Shown in pieces: positions 51,904-60,638 of a stretch of 64,000 nt of DNA. Position 1 is the stretch's first letter. Every line of letters begins with the position of its first letter. The stretch spans positions 1 to 64,000 of the forward strand of contig JALHOP010000010.1 in NCBI GenBank assembly GCA_022842935.1, read 5' to 3'. The stretch is from Myxococcota bacterium. Lineage in GTDB: Bacteria > Myxococcota > XYA12-FULL-58-9 > JALHOP01. The translations under genes were made by a program, and so were the position numbers. Under the pieces are notes generated by a model, which saw only the letters and a list, made by a program, of their open reading frames with translations, made no database searches and was not told where the DNA came from.

Positions 51904-52467
51904 TTACGCGCCTAGGTCGAGAGCAACGACCGACCAGTCGTCGGTTGCGTCCCGGTAACGGTGGATCTCGACGAAGCCGACCCGCGCGTGCGCGCGCAAA
52001 GAACGTGGGTTCGCGAGAGAGATCTCGGTTACGCAGAGATCGTAACGGGTGGCGAGGAACCGGCGATGGCCAGCGTATAGGGCGTCGAAAACACCTTGGC
52101 CCCGCACTGCGTGAGCCACGCAGACTTGTCCCATCACGTAGTAGCGATGGGCTGTCAGGGGCTGACCCGCGAATGACAAGCTCTCGAGCAGAGCGAACAT
52201 TGGTTCGAGGACCGGCACATACGACCGCGCTTCAACCGGCATGACCAGCGCATAGCCAACGACCTCTCCGTCACGCTTGGCGACGACGGACGGCGCCATG
52301 GCGTGCATGCGGGCAAGGGTCGCCCGGTCGTGCTGGACAGTGACGAACCCTTGCGAGCGGGCGGTGGCAGGGTCGACGCGACCCCGCAGGTTGAGGCCTT
52401 GGAGTCGTAGGATCCCGTCGAGGTCCGCGTCGCCATTCGACGCGGTGATGGTGACGCCGGTGCTCAT
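51904..52467 (-). CDS. GNAT-family acetyltransferase
   Basis: The ATG at 52467 gives 187 residues; longer starts run into the divergent gene. The GNAT acetyl-CoA site is V-HAVRGQGVFDAL (RGQG) after YVMGQVCVA, and the C-terminal ANPRSLRAHARVGFVEI is the usual end. Substrate unknown. It heads the minus operon that includes the flavin reductase and 4Fe-4S genes; the divergent gene starts only 21 bases away. Confidence 0.82.
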   Translation of the reverse strand: MSTGVTITASNGDADLDGILRLQGLNLRGRVDPATARSQGFVTVQHDRATLARMHAMAPSVVAKRDGEVVGYALVMPVEARSYVPVLEPMFALLESLSFAGQPLTAHRYYVMGQVCVAHAVRGQGVFDALYAGHRRFLATRYDLCVTEISLANPRSLRAHARVGFVEIHRYRDATDDWSVVALDLGA

Positions 52468-52488
52468 TTGGTCGTATCGAGGAGTGGC

Positions 52489-53214
52489 ATGGCTCTGACA
52501 CCACCTTACCAGATTGGTATCCTCGGCCTCGGACGTTTTGGGGCGGCCTTCGCCGAGCTTACGCGCACGCATGGTTTCCCAACCCTCACTTTCGACCCCA
52601 AGCACCCCGAGGCGAGCCCCAGCACCTTCGCCGAGGTGGTTGCCCGTGCCGACGTGCTCATCGTCGCCGTGCCCATCGAGAACCTCGACGCGGTCCTGAG
52701 CGCGTGCGCTCCGCTATTGCGACCCGACCAACTCGTCATCGACGTCTGCAGCGTCAAGGTGGAGCCAGAAGCGCGCATGCGCGAGCGGCTTGGCAACCGT
52801 TCGCGCTGGATCGCAAGTCACCCGCTCTTTGGACCGGTAAGTCTCTCGCGCGGCGAGCCCCGCACCGTCGTGCTGTGCCCGCGCGTCGACCAGCCAGAGA
52901 CCACCAACGACGCGGCCAGCTTCTTCCGCGCTCTCGGTTGTGAGCTCATCGAGGTGCCCGCAGAGGAGCACGACCGCGTCATGTCGCGCACCCACGTGCT
53001 GGCCTTCTTCGTGGCCCGCGCCCTGCAAGATATCGGCGCCGCAAGCGCACCGTTCGCACCGCCGTCCTTCAAGTCGATGGCGCATGTCGTATCGCTCGTT
53101 CGCGAAGATGCCGGCCACCTGTTTACGGCCATCCAGACCGGTAACCCGTTCGCCAAAGAAGCACGCCGCGAGCTCATCGCGGCCCTGCAAAAGATCGACG
53201 CGGAGCTCGACTAA
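52489..53214 (+). CDS. Prephenate dehydrogenase-like protein (TyrA family)
   Basis: The ATG at 52489 follows GAGGAG by 6 bases and gives 241 residues. Nucleotide-binding GILGLGRFGAAFAEL, VIDVCSVKVEP, ASHPLFGPVS (conserved His) and SRTHVLAFFVARAL match prephenate dehydrogenase/arogenate dehydrogenase. It is on the short side because there is no C-terminal ACT domain. It would make tyrosine precursors. Divergent from the GNAT gene. Confidence 0.87.
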   Translation: MALTPPYQIGILGLGRFGAAFAELTRTHGFPTLTFDPKHPEASPSTFAEVVARADVLIVAVPIENLDAVLSACAPLLRPDQLVIDVCSVKVEPEARMRERLGNRSRWIASHPLFGPVSLSRGEPRTVVLCPRVDQPETTNDAASFFRALGCELIEVPAEEHDRVMSRTHVLAFFVARALQDIGAASAPFAPPSFKSMAHVVSLVREDAGHLFTAIQTGNPFAKEARRELIAALQKIDAELD

Positions 53215-53246
53215 CGCCCCCTCAGAGCACTGGGCTAAAGGCGATT

Positions 53247-53258
53247 CGCGGCGCCGCG
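53247..53258. terminator. Palindrome between convergent genes
   Basis: CGCGGCGCCGCG is a perfect 12-base palindrome between the stops of the prephenate dehydrogenase-like gene (53214) and MetZ (53268). It could form a cruciform or a small bidirectional terminator. No T tract. Confidence 0.3.
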
Positions 53259-53267
53259 GAGCATCGT

Positions 53268-54431
53268 CTAGGCGCTAGTCAACGCGCGCGTCACGTCTTC
53301 GACGAGGTCATCCGCGTCCTCGAGGCCGACCGACAAGCGCACGGTGGCGTCGGTGATGCCAACACGGAGCCGGTCCTCGGGAGTCAGGCGATGATGCGTC
53401 GTGGTCGCGGGGTGCGTCGCAAGTGACTTACTGTCGCCGAGGTTATTCGAAATGCTGAAGAGCTCGAGCGCGTTCATGAAACGGAAGGCCGCAGCCTTGT
53501 CGCCCTTCAGATGGAGAGCAATGATGCTGCTGCCACCCTGCATCTGACTACGCGTAAGGGCGTATTGTGGGTGCGATTCGAGGCCGACGTAGGTGACCTT
53601 GTCGACGCCCGAATGTTTCTCGAGATGGCGCGCCAGGGTTAGAGCACTGTGGCTCTGGGCACGAACCCGCAGCTCCATGGTCTCGAGACCCTTCAAGAGC
53701 ACCCACGCGTTGAACGGACTCATAGCAGGTCCGGTATGACGGACAAACGGCATCACCAACTTGGCAAACTCGAGATCGCACAGGATGGCCCCGCCGAGCA
53801 CCCTGCCCTGACCATCGATATGTTTGGTCGCCGAGTAAACGACGATATCGGCGCCCAGCTCGAGTGGCTTCTGTAGAACCGGCGTTGCGAAAACGTTGTC
53901 GACGACGACGCGTGCGCCGGCGGCATGGGCGAGCTTACAGACCTTGCGGATATCCACCACTTGCAACGTCGGATTGCTTGGTGACTCCAGGAAGACGACA
54001 TTGGCTCTGCGCGACAGCGCTTCTTCCCACTGCGCGTTGTCGGTACCGTCGACCAACGTGCACTCGATACCGAAGCGCACGCAGATGTCGCTGACAACGA
54101 TCAGACATGAGCCAAAGAGCGCGCGTGGCGCGACGATCCGGTCGCCGGCTCTGAGCTGACACATGAGGCTAGCGAAGACCGCGGCCATGCCGCTCGCAGT
54201 CGCGAAGCATTTCTCGGCGCCCTCGTAAGCCGCCATGCGCTCCTCGAACATCGCGGTCGTCGGATTGCCGAAGCGAGAATAGATGAAGCGGCTGCCATCG
54301 TTCTTGAAGGCGGCCTCGCACTGCTCGGCGGTGTCGTACACATAGCCAGAGGTGAGATAGAGCGCTTCGCTTGTCTCGTCGAAGGCCGACCGTTTGGTGC
54401 CCGCATGAATGAGTTGAGTGCGAGGTTTCAT
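53268..54431 (-). CDS. metZ: O-succinylhomoserine/O-acetylhomoserine sulfhydrylase (MetZ-like)
   Basis: A 387-residue PLP enzyme of the Cys/Met metabolism family: YSRFGNPTTAMFEERMAAYEG, SGMAAVFASL, LESPSNPTL, DNVFATP, and the PLP lysine Lys203 in VYSATKHIDGQGRVLGG; C-terminal LRVGITDATVRLSVGLED. The TKHIDGQGR form favours MetZ over cystathionine synthase. It makes homocysteine from an acyl-homoserine and sulfide. Its start follows the MetX-Hom stop with no gap. Confidence 0.92.
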   Translation of the reverse strand: MKPRTQLIHAGTKRSAFDETSEALYLTSGYVYDTAEQCEAAFKNDGSRFIYSRFGNPTTAMFEERMAAYEGAEKCFATASGMAAVFASLMCQLRAGDRIVAPRALFGSCLIVVSDICVRFGIECTLVDGTDNAQWEEALSRRANVVFLESPSNPTLQVVDIRKVCKLAHAAGARVVVDNVFATPVLQKPLELGADIVVYSATKHIDGQGRVLGGAILCDLEFAKLVMPFVRHTGPAMSPFNAWVLLKGLETMELRVRAQSHSALTLARHLEKHSGVDKVTYVGLESHPQYALTRSQMQGGSSIIALHLKGDKAAAFRFMNALELFSISNNLGDSKSLATHPATTTHHRLTPEDRLRVGITDATVRLSVGLEDADDLVEDVTRALTSA

Positions 54432-56771
54432 CTACTGCGTCACACCGAGGACGAGGGTTTGCTTGACGCGGCCTAACTTGCTGATTGCGGCAACCGCGTC
54501 TTCGATGACGGATTTTGGCGCCAATGATAACACGAACCCGTAGTGCGTCACGTCTGACTCGGCTCGGCGGGCCTGCTTCAAAACGTCGACGCCGTGACGA
54601 CGCATCAAGCTCTCGACACGGCGGGTTAGGCCGTCGTGCTCATCTGCGGTAACGCGCACGTAGTAGCTCCTTGGCTTGGCGTCGCTACGAAGTGTCGTCT
54701 TGCGCGGCTCCGGCCAGCGCACCGAGTTTCCCTGAGCCAGCTCGATGAGGTCAGCGAGTACGGCGCTAGCGGTCGGCAGCGACCCCGCACCCATGCCGAA
54801 GAGCGACAGGTCCCCCGAGCACGCCTGCTTAAGGTAAATGGCGTTGTACTCTTCTTCGACGGAAGCGAGCAGGTGCCAAGCGGGTAGCAACATGGGTTCC
54901 ACACCGAGCGAGAGACCATCCATGTCTCGACTCGCATGCGCGAGGGAGCGGACACGGTAGCCCATGCTCTCGGCGAGGTCACAATCGGCGGCCGTGAGTT
55001 CACGGATGCCGCGTACTGCGAACTGACCCGGAAGAGCCCAGGCACCGAACGCTCGGTATGCAAGGATGGACAGCTTGGCCGCCGCATCGTGACCGTCCAC
55101 ATCAGCGGACGGGTCAGCCTCGGCGAAACCCTTGGCTTGAGCCTCTCTCACCGCATCGTCGAAGGGTAGCTCGTCTTGCTCGAGCCTGGTGATGATGTAG
55201 TTGCAGGTGCCGTTGACGATCCCGAGCAAGCTGTCGACCTCGTCGGAGCGGTGCGAGAGATGACGGATGATGGGGATGGCGGCTGCGACCGCAGCTTCGC
55301 AGTAAAGGGGGGTCGCGGTACGCGCAGCGAGCATGGCGAGTCCGTCGAGCTTCGCCGCGAGCAATGCCTTGTTGGCGGTGACCACGGGCTTGCCAGCGGC
55401 GAGAGCGGCACGCAGTACCGGCTCGACGCCCATGCCACCAGCAACCTCGACGACCACGTCGACATCTGGGGCCGCGACGAGAGCCAGCGCATCGGTGCCT
55501 ATCGGTTTGGCGGCCGCAAGCGCCCCGCGCGGCTTCGAAGCATCACGGACAGCGATACGCGTAATCTCGAGACGTACGCCATAGCGAACAATGAGTTCCT
55601 GGCGCTGGCGCTCGATCATCTCGAGAAGACCCGACCCAACGACGCCACAGCCCACGAGACCAACACGCAGCTCACGTACAGGCTCGACCCCGACACCAAC
55701 GAAGCGCTCACCAGAGGCGATGAGGGCGGGTGCCTTCCGGAAGAAGCCACTATCGCGCAGCAAGCGCGCGAGCTTGTCTTGGTCGGCGAGGAAGGCGTCG
55801 TGGCCGAACTCGGATTCGAGCTTCCATAGGTGGGAGGTCGCGCCGAGCGCTTGCAAGGTCCGGTGTAACTCGACCTGCAAGGCGTAGGGGAAAAGCATGT
55901 CGCCCGGCACACCGATGACGAGTACTTCAGCGGTGACGCGCTCGAGCGCCGCACGAACGGCCGCGTCGTCGGGGCCAAAGTTTGCGCGGTCGATGGCCTC
56001 GGAGAGGAGCAAGAAGGTACGCACCGGAAAGCGGTCTGCAAATCTCTTTCCGTGATGGTCGAGATACTCAGCGACCGGCGGTCGGTCGAGATCGCCGAGG
56101 AGCTTACCGAAACGCGTATCGAGCTCATCGCGGCCGCGATACGTCAGCATGCCGAGCTGCCGCGCGCGCGCCATCCCGGTAGCAACGTCGTTGCGGGCAA
56201 TGCCATCGCGAATCAGCTCGCGCTGCAAGTGGCGCGTCGCCGTACCCCAGCCGTCAGGCCGCAGACCAGCGGAGATGGTGACGAGGCGCGCGCAGCGCTC
56301 GGGGTAGCGGGAGGCGAAGGCAATCCCAACCATGCCGCCAAGGCTCGCGCCGATGTACGTGACGGCCTCACGCGCGCCGATACCATCGAGCCAGGCAGCG
56401 AGGAGGTCCGACAGTCCCAAGGCCGACAGCGGCTTTTGCGCCCCGTCATCATCAAAGCCTGTCCAGCTCGAGCCATTGCCGGGCCAGCAGAACGTGAGCA
56501 CGGTCTCGCGCGTCGGATCGACAAGGTCAGGCGATGCGAGCGCCGGCCACCACGCCTCTGCCTCGGCGCCATTGCCAAACGGGAATGGCGAGGCAGTGAT
56601 GCCGCCGACCACGACGACCACCGGGGCGGTCCCGAGCTCGGGCCCGAGCATGAACCCAGCAAGCTCGACATCGCGCAAAGCGCGACCCTCGACGACACAA
56701 GCGTCTTTTCTTACGACCGCGCGACGCGGGAGCGCGCCGGTCCGGGCTTCGAGCTCACACACCGACCCCAT
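54432..56771 (-). CDS. Fusion: MetX-type homoserine acyltransferase + homoserine dehydrogenase with ACT domain
   Basis: A 779-residue protein. Residues about 30-345 are an alpha/beta-hydrolase acyltransferase: VVVVVGGITASP, nucleophile Ser143 in YIGASLGGMVGI, Asp291 in GVPGDMLFP, His324 in SEFGHDAFL. Residues about 366-690 are homoserine dehydrogenase: VGLVGCGVVGSGLLEMI, VVTANKALLA, GIVNGTCNYIITRLE, DPSADVDGHDAAAKLSILA. An ACT domain (about 693-779, SYYVRVTADEHDGLTRRVE) should confer feedback control. Together they turn aspartate semialdehyde into acyl-homoserine. One unbroken frame, so a true fusion. Confidence 0.9.
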   Translation of the reverse strand: MGSVCELEARTGALPRRAVVRKDACVVEGRALRDVELAGFMLGPELGTAPVVVVVGGITASPFPFGNGAEAEAWWPALASPDLVDPTRETVLTFCWPGNGSSWTGFDDDGAQKPLSALGLSDLLAAWLDGIGAREAVTYIGASLGGMVGIAFASRYPERCARLVTISAGLRPDGWGTATRHLQRELIRDGIARNDVATGMARARQLGMLTYRGRDELDTRFGKLLGDLDRPPVAEYLDHHGKRFADRFPVRTFLLLSEAIDRANFGPDDAAVRAALERVTAEVLVIGVPGDMLFPYALQVELHRTLQALGATSHLWKLESEFGHDAFLADQDKLARLLRDSGFFRKAPALIASGERFVGVGVEPVRELRVGLVGCGVVGSGLLEMIERQRQELIVRYGVRLEITRIAVRDASKPRGALAAAKPIGTDALALVAAPDVDVVVEVAGGMGVEPVLRAALAAGKPVVTANKALLAAKLDGLAMLAARTATPLYCEAAVAAAIPIIRHLSHRSDEVDSLLGIVNGTCNYIITRLEQDELPFDDAVREAQAKGFAEADPSADVDGHDAAAKLSILAYRAFGAWALPGQFAVRGIRELTAADCDLAESMGYRVRSLAHASRDMDGLSLGVEPMLLPAWHLLASVEEEYNAIYLKQACSGDLSLFGMGAGSLPTASAVLADLIELAQGNSVRWPEPRKTTLRSDAKPRSYYVRVTADEHDGLTRRVESLMRRHGVDVLKQARRAESDVTHYGFVLSLAPKSVIEDAVAAISKLGRVKQTLVLGVTQ

Positions 56772-57031
56772 GACCGATCCTCGGTTGTCCTGGACGAGTA
56801 TCGGCGTTCACGGCTGGGAGTTGCGACTCATACGCATCTGCTTGGAATTGCTCGAGATGGGCCCGAATTTGCGAATCTGACCCTGCTGACCCAAGCCGAA
56901 TGGCGCTTGACTCGAGCCCGCTTGCGACGTCGTTTTAGGCAAGTGACCGTGTCGGGGCAGAGCCTCCTCGAGCTTTTGCGACGCGAGGTGCAGATGGGCA
57001 ACGGCGCCCCGCTGCGGTGTGGAGGCTTTCC
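56772..57031. other. Divergent intergenic region between MetX-Hom and LuxR genes
   Basis: These 260 bases separate the two divergent starts. I looked for SAM-I/SAM-II-type riboswitch cores on the minus strand and saw none. A CTGACCC direct repeat (about 56878-56893) is the only structure noted. Several frames are open but look unlike proteins. Confidence 0.4.
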
Positions 57032-58090
57032 TTGATCGGTCTGAACAAGACGCGCTCGTCCGCGCTCACGAAACTGCTGGCGCTCACCAGTCGGGGCATC
57101 GTCACCGGCGGCGACGCCGAGGAGTTGCTCTCGCTTCTGTTTGCGACCTTTGCAGCGAGCGGCGGTGCCTTCACCCAGAGCTTCGGCTACCGCGACTTCA
57201 TGCTCGGCGTCGACGTGCGCCGCGAGTGGATTGAGGCTTACCATCGACTGCGACACCTCGATCCGTTCACCGAGCCTCTAGGCAGGTTGCCGCCGGGTGA
57301 GGTCTTCTTCACGGTTGGCGACACGAACGAGGAGCACAAGCGCCTCGAGCTCTGGCACAGCTTTCGCGCCCACGGCTACCGCGACGCCATGCAGGCGCGT
57401 CTGTACAACCCGCTGGTCGCCGACCTCTTCATGATCCTGTACCGGCAAGACGGCGAGCGTCCGTTTTCGCCGAACGACCGCGTGCTCTTCCAGCTCATCT
57501 ACCCGCATCTCGCGGGAGCCCTCGCCGCAAGGCGCGCGCTCGCGGCCCTCGACGCCCCAGCAAACGAACGTATCGAGAGCGTCCTTGCCAAGGTCTCCGG
57601 CCACGCGTGGGTGTCGCTGCCCTCGGGCGAGGTCGCTTGGTCGGAAGAGGCGCGTCGCGTGTGGCAGGCGCGCTTGGGTATCGGCGCGCGCGACTGGCAC
57701 AAAGCCAACGAGGTACTGCTCGCTTCTGCCCGGCGCTTCAACACCGCCCTCATCGGCGGCCGCTCGCAAGTTGTCTTTCCGGGCGTGCGCGTCGAATGGG
57801 CGAGCGTGCCGGCGCAACCGCACGAGCAGCGGCGCTTGCTTGCGCTCATGCTCGAGGAAGGCTTCGATCCCGCTGCAGACACGACTCCCGCTGAGGCCCT
57901 GCTCTCGCCGCGTCAACGAGAGGTCGCCCGCTTGGCCGCTGCCGGCAGCTCGGCGTCCGCCATTGCAGACAAGCTAAAAATCAAGCCGACGACCGTGCGC
58001 GGCTATCTTCGCGAAGTCTATGAGCGCTTGGGCATCACGAGCCGGGCACAGCTCGCCTCGGCGCTGTCGCAACGGTCCGCCGCCACCTAA
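57032..58090 (+). CDS. LuxR-family transcriptional regulator
   Basis: A TTG at 57032, 6 bases after GGAGG, gives 352 residues; a GTG at 57017 is the alternative. The first 270 residues are a GAF/PAS-like sensory region without receiver motifs (YRDFMLGVDVRREWIEAYHRL, SPNDRVLFQLIYPHLAGAL). The C-terminal HTH is LSPRQREVARLAAAGSSASAIADKLKIKPTTVRGYLREVYERLGI. The input signal is unknown. A hairpin follows. Confidence 0.88.
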   Translation: MIGLNKTRSSALTKLLALTSRGIVTGGDAEELLSLLFATFAASGGAFTQSFGYRDFMLGVDVRREWIEAYHRLRHLDPFTEPLGRLPPGEVFFTVGDTNEEHKRLELWHSFRAHGYRDAMQARLYNPLVADLFMILYRQDGERPFSPNDRVLFQLIYPHLAGALAARRALAALDAPANERIESVLAKVSGHAWVSLPSGEVAWSEEARRVWQARLGIGARDWHKANEVLLASARRFNTALIGGRSQVVFPGVRVEWASVPAQPHEQRRLLALMLEEGFDPAADTTPAEALLSPRQREVARLAAAGSSASAIADKLKIKPTTVRGYLREVYERLGITSRAQLASALSQRSAAT

Positions 58091-58109
58091 CGGTGACCGT
58101 ATCAACGTC

Positions 58110-58137
58110 GGTGACCGCGCGAGAGATCGCGGTCACC
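58110..58137 (+). terminator. Hairpin after the LuxR gene
   Basis: GGTGACCGCG (58110-58119) pairs perfectly with CGCGGTCACC (58128-58137) over an 8-base loop, 20 bases after the stop. An ACGGTGACCGT palindrome lies just before it (58090-58100). No T tract. The remainder to the tRNA has weak open frames on both strands that I do not call. Confidence 0.55.
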
Positions 58138-58289
58138 AAGGATAGCGGCGCGGATGTCGTCCTCAACGCGACCGCCGAGGTCCTACTGCTGGACGTCAGC
58201 TTCACGGTCGCACCGGCCTGCCCCTGCGACATCGGCGAGCCGGTTGCTGCTGGCGCTCGTCGCAAGCTTGCGCTACACGTGGCGACGTC

Positions 58290-58362
58290 GCGGCCTTAGC
58301 TCAGCTGGATAGAGCATCGGACTTCGAATCCGAGGGTCGGGGGTTCAAATCCCTCAGGCCGC
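58290..58362 (+). tRNA. tRNA-Arg (anticodon TCG)
   Basis: Full cloverleaf: acceptor GCGGCCT/AGGCCGC, D-arm GCTC...GAGC, anticodon stem TCGGA/TCCGA with loop CTTCGAA giving anticodon TCG (reads CGA), five-base variable region, T-arm GGGGG/CCCTC with TTCAAAT. 73 bases; the CCA end is not encoded. Confidence 0.97.
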
Positions 58363-58541
58363 GCCTGCTTGCTACATTGGGTCTTCTCACTTCGCGGCCC
58401 GCCCTCCTAACGTCAAAACCTCTCGCGCGTCTCCGAGCGAGCTGGCGCAAATACGGGGGTACCCCAGTGCCTTGAGAACCCTCGCGGCGGGCGATGTTCG
58501 CGAAGTCGTGTGCGGTCAGATTCGCCATCGACAGTGCGACC

Positions 58542-59417
58542 ATGTCAGGGCAATCGCTGAAGCCCCAGTTTGACGGTTCCTCGATGATTGCGGCAGCCTC
58601 CACCTCAAAGCTTGTGGAGATAGGCGTGACCGAAGAACACCTGGGGAGCGTTGCTTGTCCGTCTGGCTCTCTCGTCGTCGTCGACTTTGGTTTGATGGGC
58701 GGGTGGTCGAGGAAGGTCGCGACGTCGGTCACCAAGCTTCTCGCTCGCGGCGGCGGGACGAGCTCCGCGCTCGACGACGGCAATCTCATCGCCCTTCCAG
58801 GCTTGCCGCGTGAGCCGCTCGAGGTCGTCGGCGTGCGAATCGGAAATGGCCGCTGGGCGAACCTCTGGCGGCACGTCGAGCTCAAGCTCGGCTCGACTCC
58901 GGTGGCCAAAGTCGAAGAGCTCGGCGAAGTTTATGTCGAGCGCGCCCGGCTGATGTTCGCTGATCCCAGCGTTCTCGACGCATGGCAGCACGAAGACACG
59001 CTCGACGGCTTGGCCGATATAGCTTTCTGGGGACGCGACAAGGAGCTGGTCGCAAAGGCAAGCGGAGCGACCCGCCTTGACGACGGCGAGTGGGGTTTCG
59101 CCGACCTGCCCCTCGACGCGGCCAAAGCAAAGTACGCTGAGCTCGAGGAGCTCGTCGCTCGCAACGATTGGTTCGTGCGCGCAGAACCGCGGGAGCATGA
59201 CCACCACTACCTGCTCCTGAAAGCCGCGAAAGCATCCCCCCTGGCAGTTGGTGAGCTCGAGCTACGTGGAGCGCGCCTCCTCGGGCTGTTGCTCCCCCAC
59301 GGCGACGGGGCGTTTCCGGTACAACGATGCCGCGATGCGCATGGCGCACTGGTTGGTGTGCGCGTCGTGCTCGGAACCGATGATGCGCTCGCGACACTTG
59401 ATGCCGTGAACGACTGA
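58542..59417 (+). CDS. Hypothetical cytoplasmic protein
   Basis: From the ATG at 58542 (others at 58494 and 58584 possible) about 291 residues. No signal peptide. Conserved-looking stretches are CPSGSLVVVDFGLMGGWS, LEVVGVRIGNGRWANLWRHVELKLG and HHYLLLKAAKASPLAVGELELRGARLLGLLLPHGDG. I do not recognise the family. The minus-strand frame over its start contains the well-known false peptide read antisense from tRNA-Arg. Bases 58363-58541 hold nothing I can support. Confidence 0.6.
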   Translation: MSGQSLKPQFDGSSMIAAASTSKLVEIGVTEEHLGSVACPSGSLVVVDFGLMGGWSRKVATSVTKLLARGGGTSSALDDGNLIALPGLPREPLEVVGVRIGNGRWANLWRHVELKLGSTPVAKVEELGEVYVERARLMFADPSVLDAWQHEDTLDGLADIAFWGRDKELVAKASGATRLDDGEWGFADLPLDAAKAKYAELEELVARNDWFVRAEPREHDHHYLLLKAAKASPLAVGELELRGARLLGLLLPHGDGAFPVQRCRDAHGALVGVRVVLGTDDALATLDAVND

Positions 59418-59627
59418 ACACGGTGAGCCGGGTCTTCAACGCGTGCGAGGCTTCGCAACGGGAAATCCGGGCCATCGAATCCCAGCGTCGGTGCGCGCTG
59501 CGGCTACCAACAGCGAGCGGCCGTCTTGCACGTCGCCCCGCGTGACTCGCAGCCCCTGCCCTGCTAACGTTCTGCACCGTCGGTGCGGCGCAGCCCCAAT
59601 GTCTCTTCATGCCGCGCCTCTTTCCCG

Positions 59628-60638
59628 ATGGCCGCCATGCTGCACGAAAACCTGATCATCCTGGTCGGCGCGCCCCGCAGCGGTACCACCATGCTGCAGC
59701 GGGTGCTGGGTTCACACACGCGGGTCTTTACCCATCCCGAGCCACACCTTTTGACGCCGCTTGCGTATCTGGGGTTCTACGACATCGTCGAGAAAGCGCA
59801 ATACGACCACGTCAACGGCGCGCAGGCGCTTCGCGAGCTCGTCGACGAGCTGCCGCGGAAAGAAGAGGACTATCTCGAGGCCCTGCGTGCCTACCCGGCA
59901 ACGCTGTACGCGCGTCTTCTTGAGCGGACTGGCAAGACCCATTTCTTGGACAAGACTCCGGGGTACGCTCTGGTGCTGCCTTTCATCACCAGGCTCTTCC
60001 CTCGTGCGAAGTACGTGGTGCTCACACGCAACCCGCTCGCCATCTGGCATTCGCAGGCGCACTCGTTCTTCGACGGCGACTACGCGGCCGCACAGGCACA
60101 AAACCCGGTGGTCGAACCGTACGTTGCGGGGATCGGTAAGTTCCTGGTCGACGCGCCTGTTCCCTACGTGCATGTCCGCTACGACGATCTAGTCGCCGAC
60201 CCCGAGCCGCACGCGAAGCGCATCTTCGAGCACTTGGGGCTACCGCACGAGCCGGGCGCAATCGACTACGGCGAACACGCCCACATCACCAAGAGCTTCG
60301 GCGACCCGATGTCGGTCGAGAAGCACAAACGGCCGGTCGCGAGCTCTGTCGACACCTGGGCCGCCGACATACGAGCGCGCCCCGACGTCCTCGATCTCGC
60401 CCGCGACGTGGTCGATCGCTTGGACCCAGCCCACCTCGAGGCCTGGGGCTATCCCAAAGACCAGATCTTCGCGGCACTCGAGGGCACGAGCGCCAAGACA
60501 ACCAAACGCAACGCGCTCAACGGCTACCGGTTCAAGCGCAAGGTGCTGCTCTCACTGCGCAAGAACATCCAGCACAATCAGTTGGGAGCGGCCGTAAAGA
60601 AGGTACGCTACTACTGTGATGTGCTCTTGCGCAGCTAG
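59628..60638 (+). CDS. Sulfotransferase-family protein
   Basis: The ATG at 59628 gives 336 residues. The 5'-phosphosulfate loop is ILVGAPRSGTTMLQ, the 3'-phosphate-binding stretch is YVVLTRNPLAIWHSQ, and HVRYDDLVADPEPHAKRIFEHLGLP is typical of bacterial Sulfotransfer_3 proteins. The substrate (lipid, glycan or protein) is unknown. The DUF4846 gene overlaps its end by 20 bases. Confidence 0.88.
   Translation: MAAMLHENLIILVGAPRSGTTMLQRVLGSHTRVFTHPEPHLLTPLAYLGFYDIVEKAQYDHVNGAQALRELVDELPRKEEDYLEALRAYPATLYARLLERTGKTHFLDKTPGYALVLPFITRLFPRAKYVVLTRNPLAIWHSQAHSFFDGDYAAAQAQNPVVEPYVAGIGKFLVDAPVPYVHVRYDDLVADPEPHAKRIFEHLGLPHEPGAIDYGEHAHITKSFGDPMSVEKHKRPVASSVDTWAADIRARPDVLDLARDVVDRLDPAHLEAWGYPKDQIFAALEGTSAKTTKRNALNGYRFKRKVLLSLRKNIQHNQLGAAVKKVRYYCDVLLRS

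Noticed and set aside
56052-57035. Plus-strand 327-codon frame antisense to MetX-Hom
   Set aside because: Mostly shadow; only its tail lies in non-coding sequence and it has no start or motif of its own.
58093-58299. 68-codon plus-strand frame between the LuxR gene and the tRNA
   Set aside because: Starts within the terminator region and runs into the tRNA; no ribosome-binding site or motif.
58301-58909. Minus-strand 202-codon frame covering the tRNA region
   Set aside because: Its end (DLNPRPSDSKSDALSS) is the well-known false peptide read antisense through a tRNA-Arg gene; the rest is Arg/Ser-rich shadow.
58290-59417. Integrative element at the tRNA-Arg gene
   Set aside because: No integrase and no second copy of the tRNA 3' end were seen in the window.
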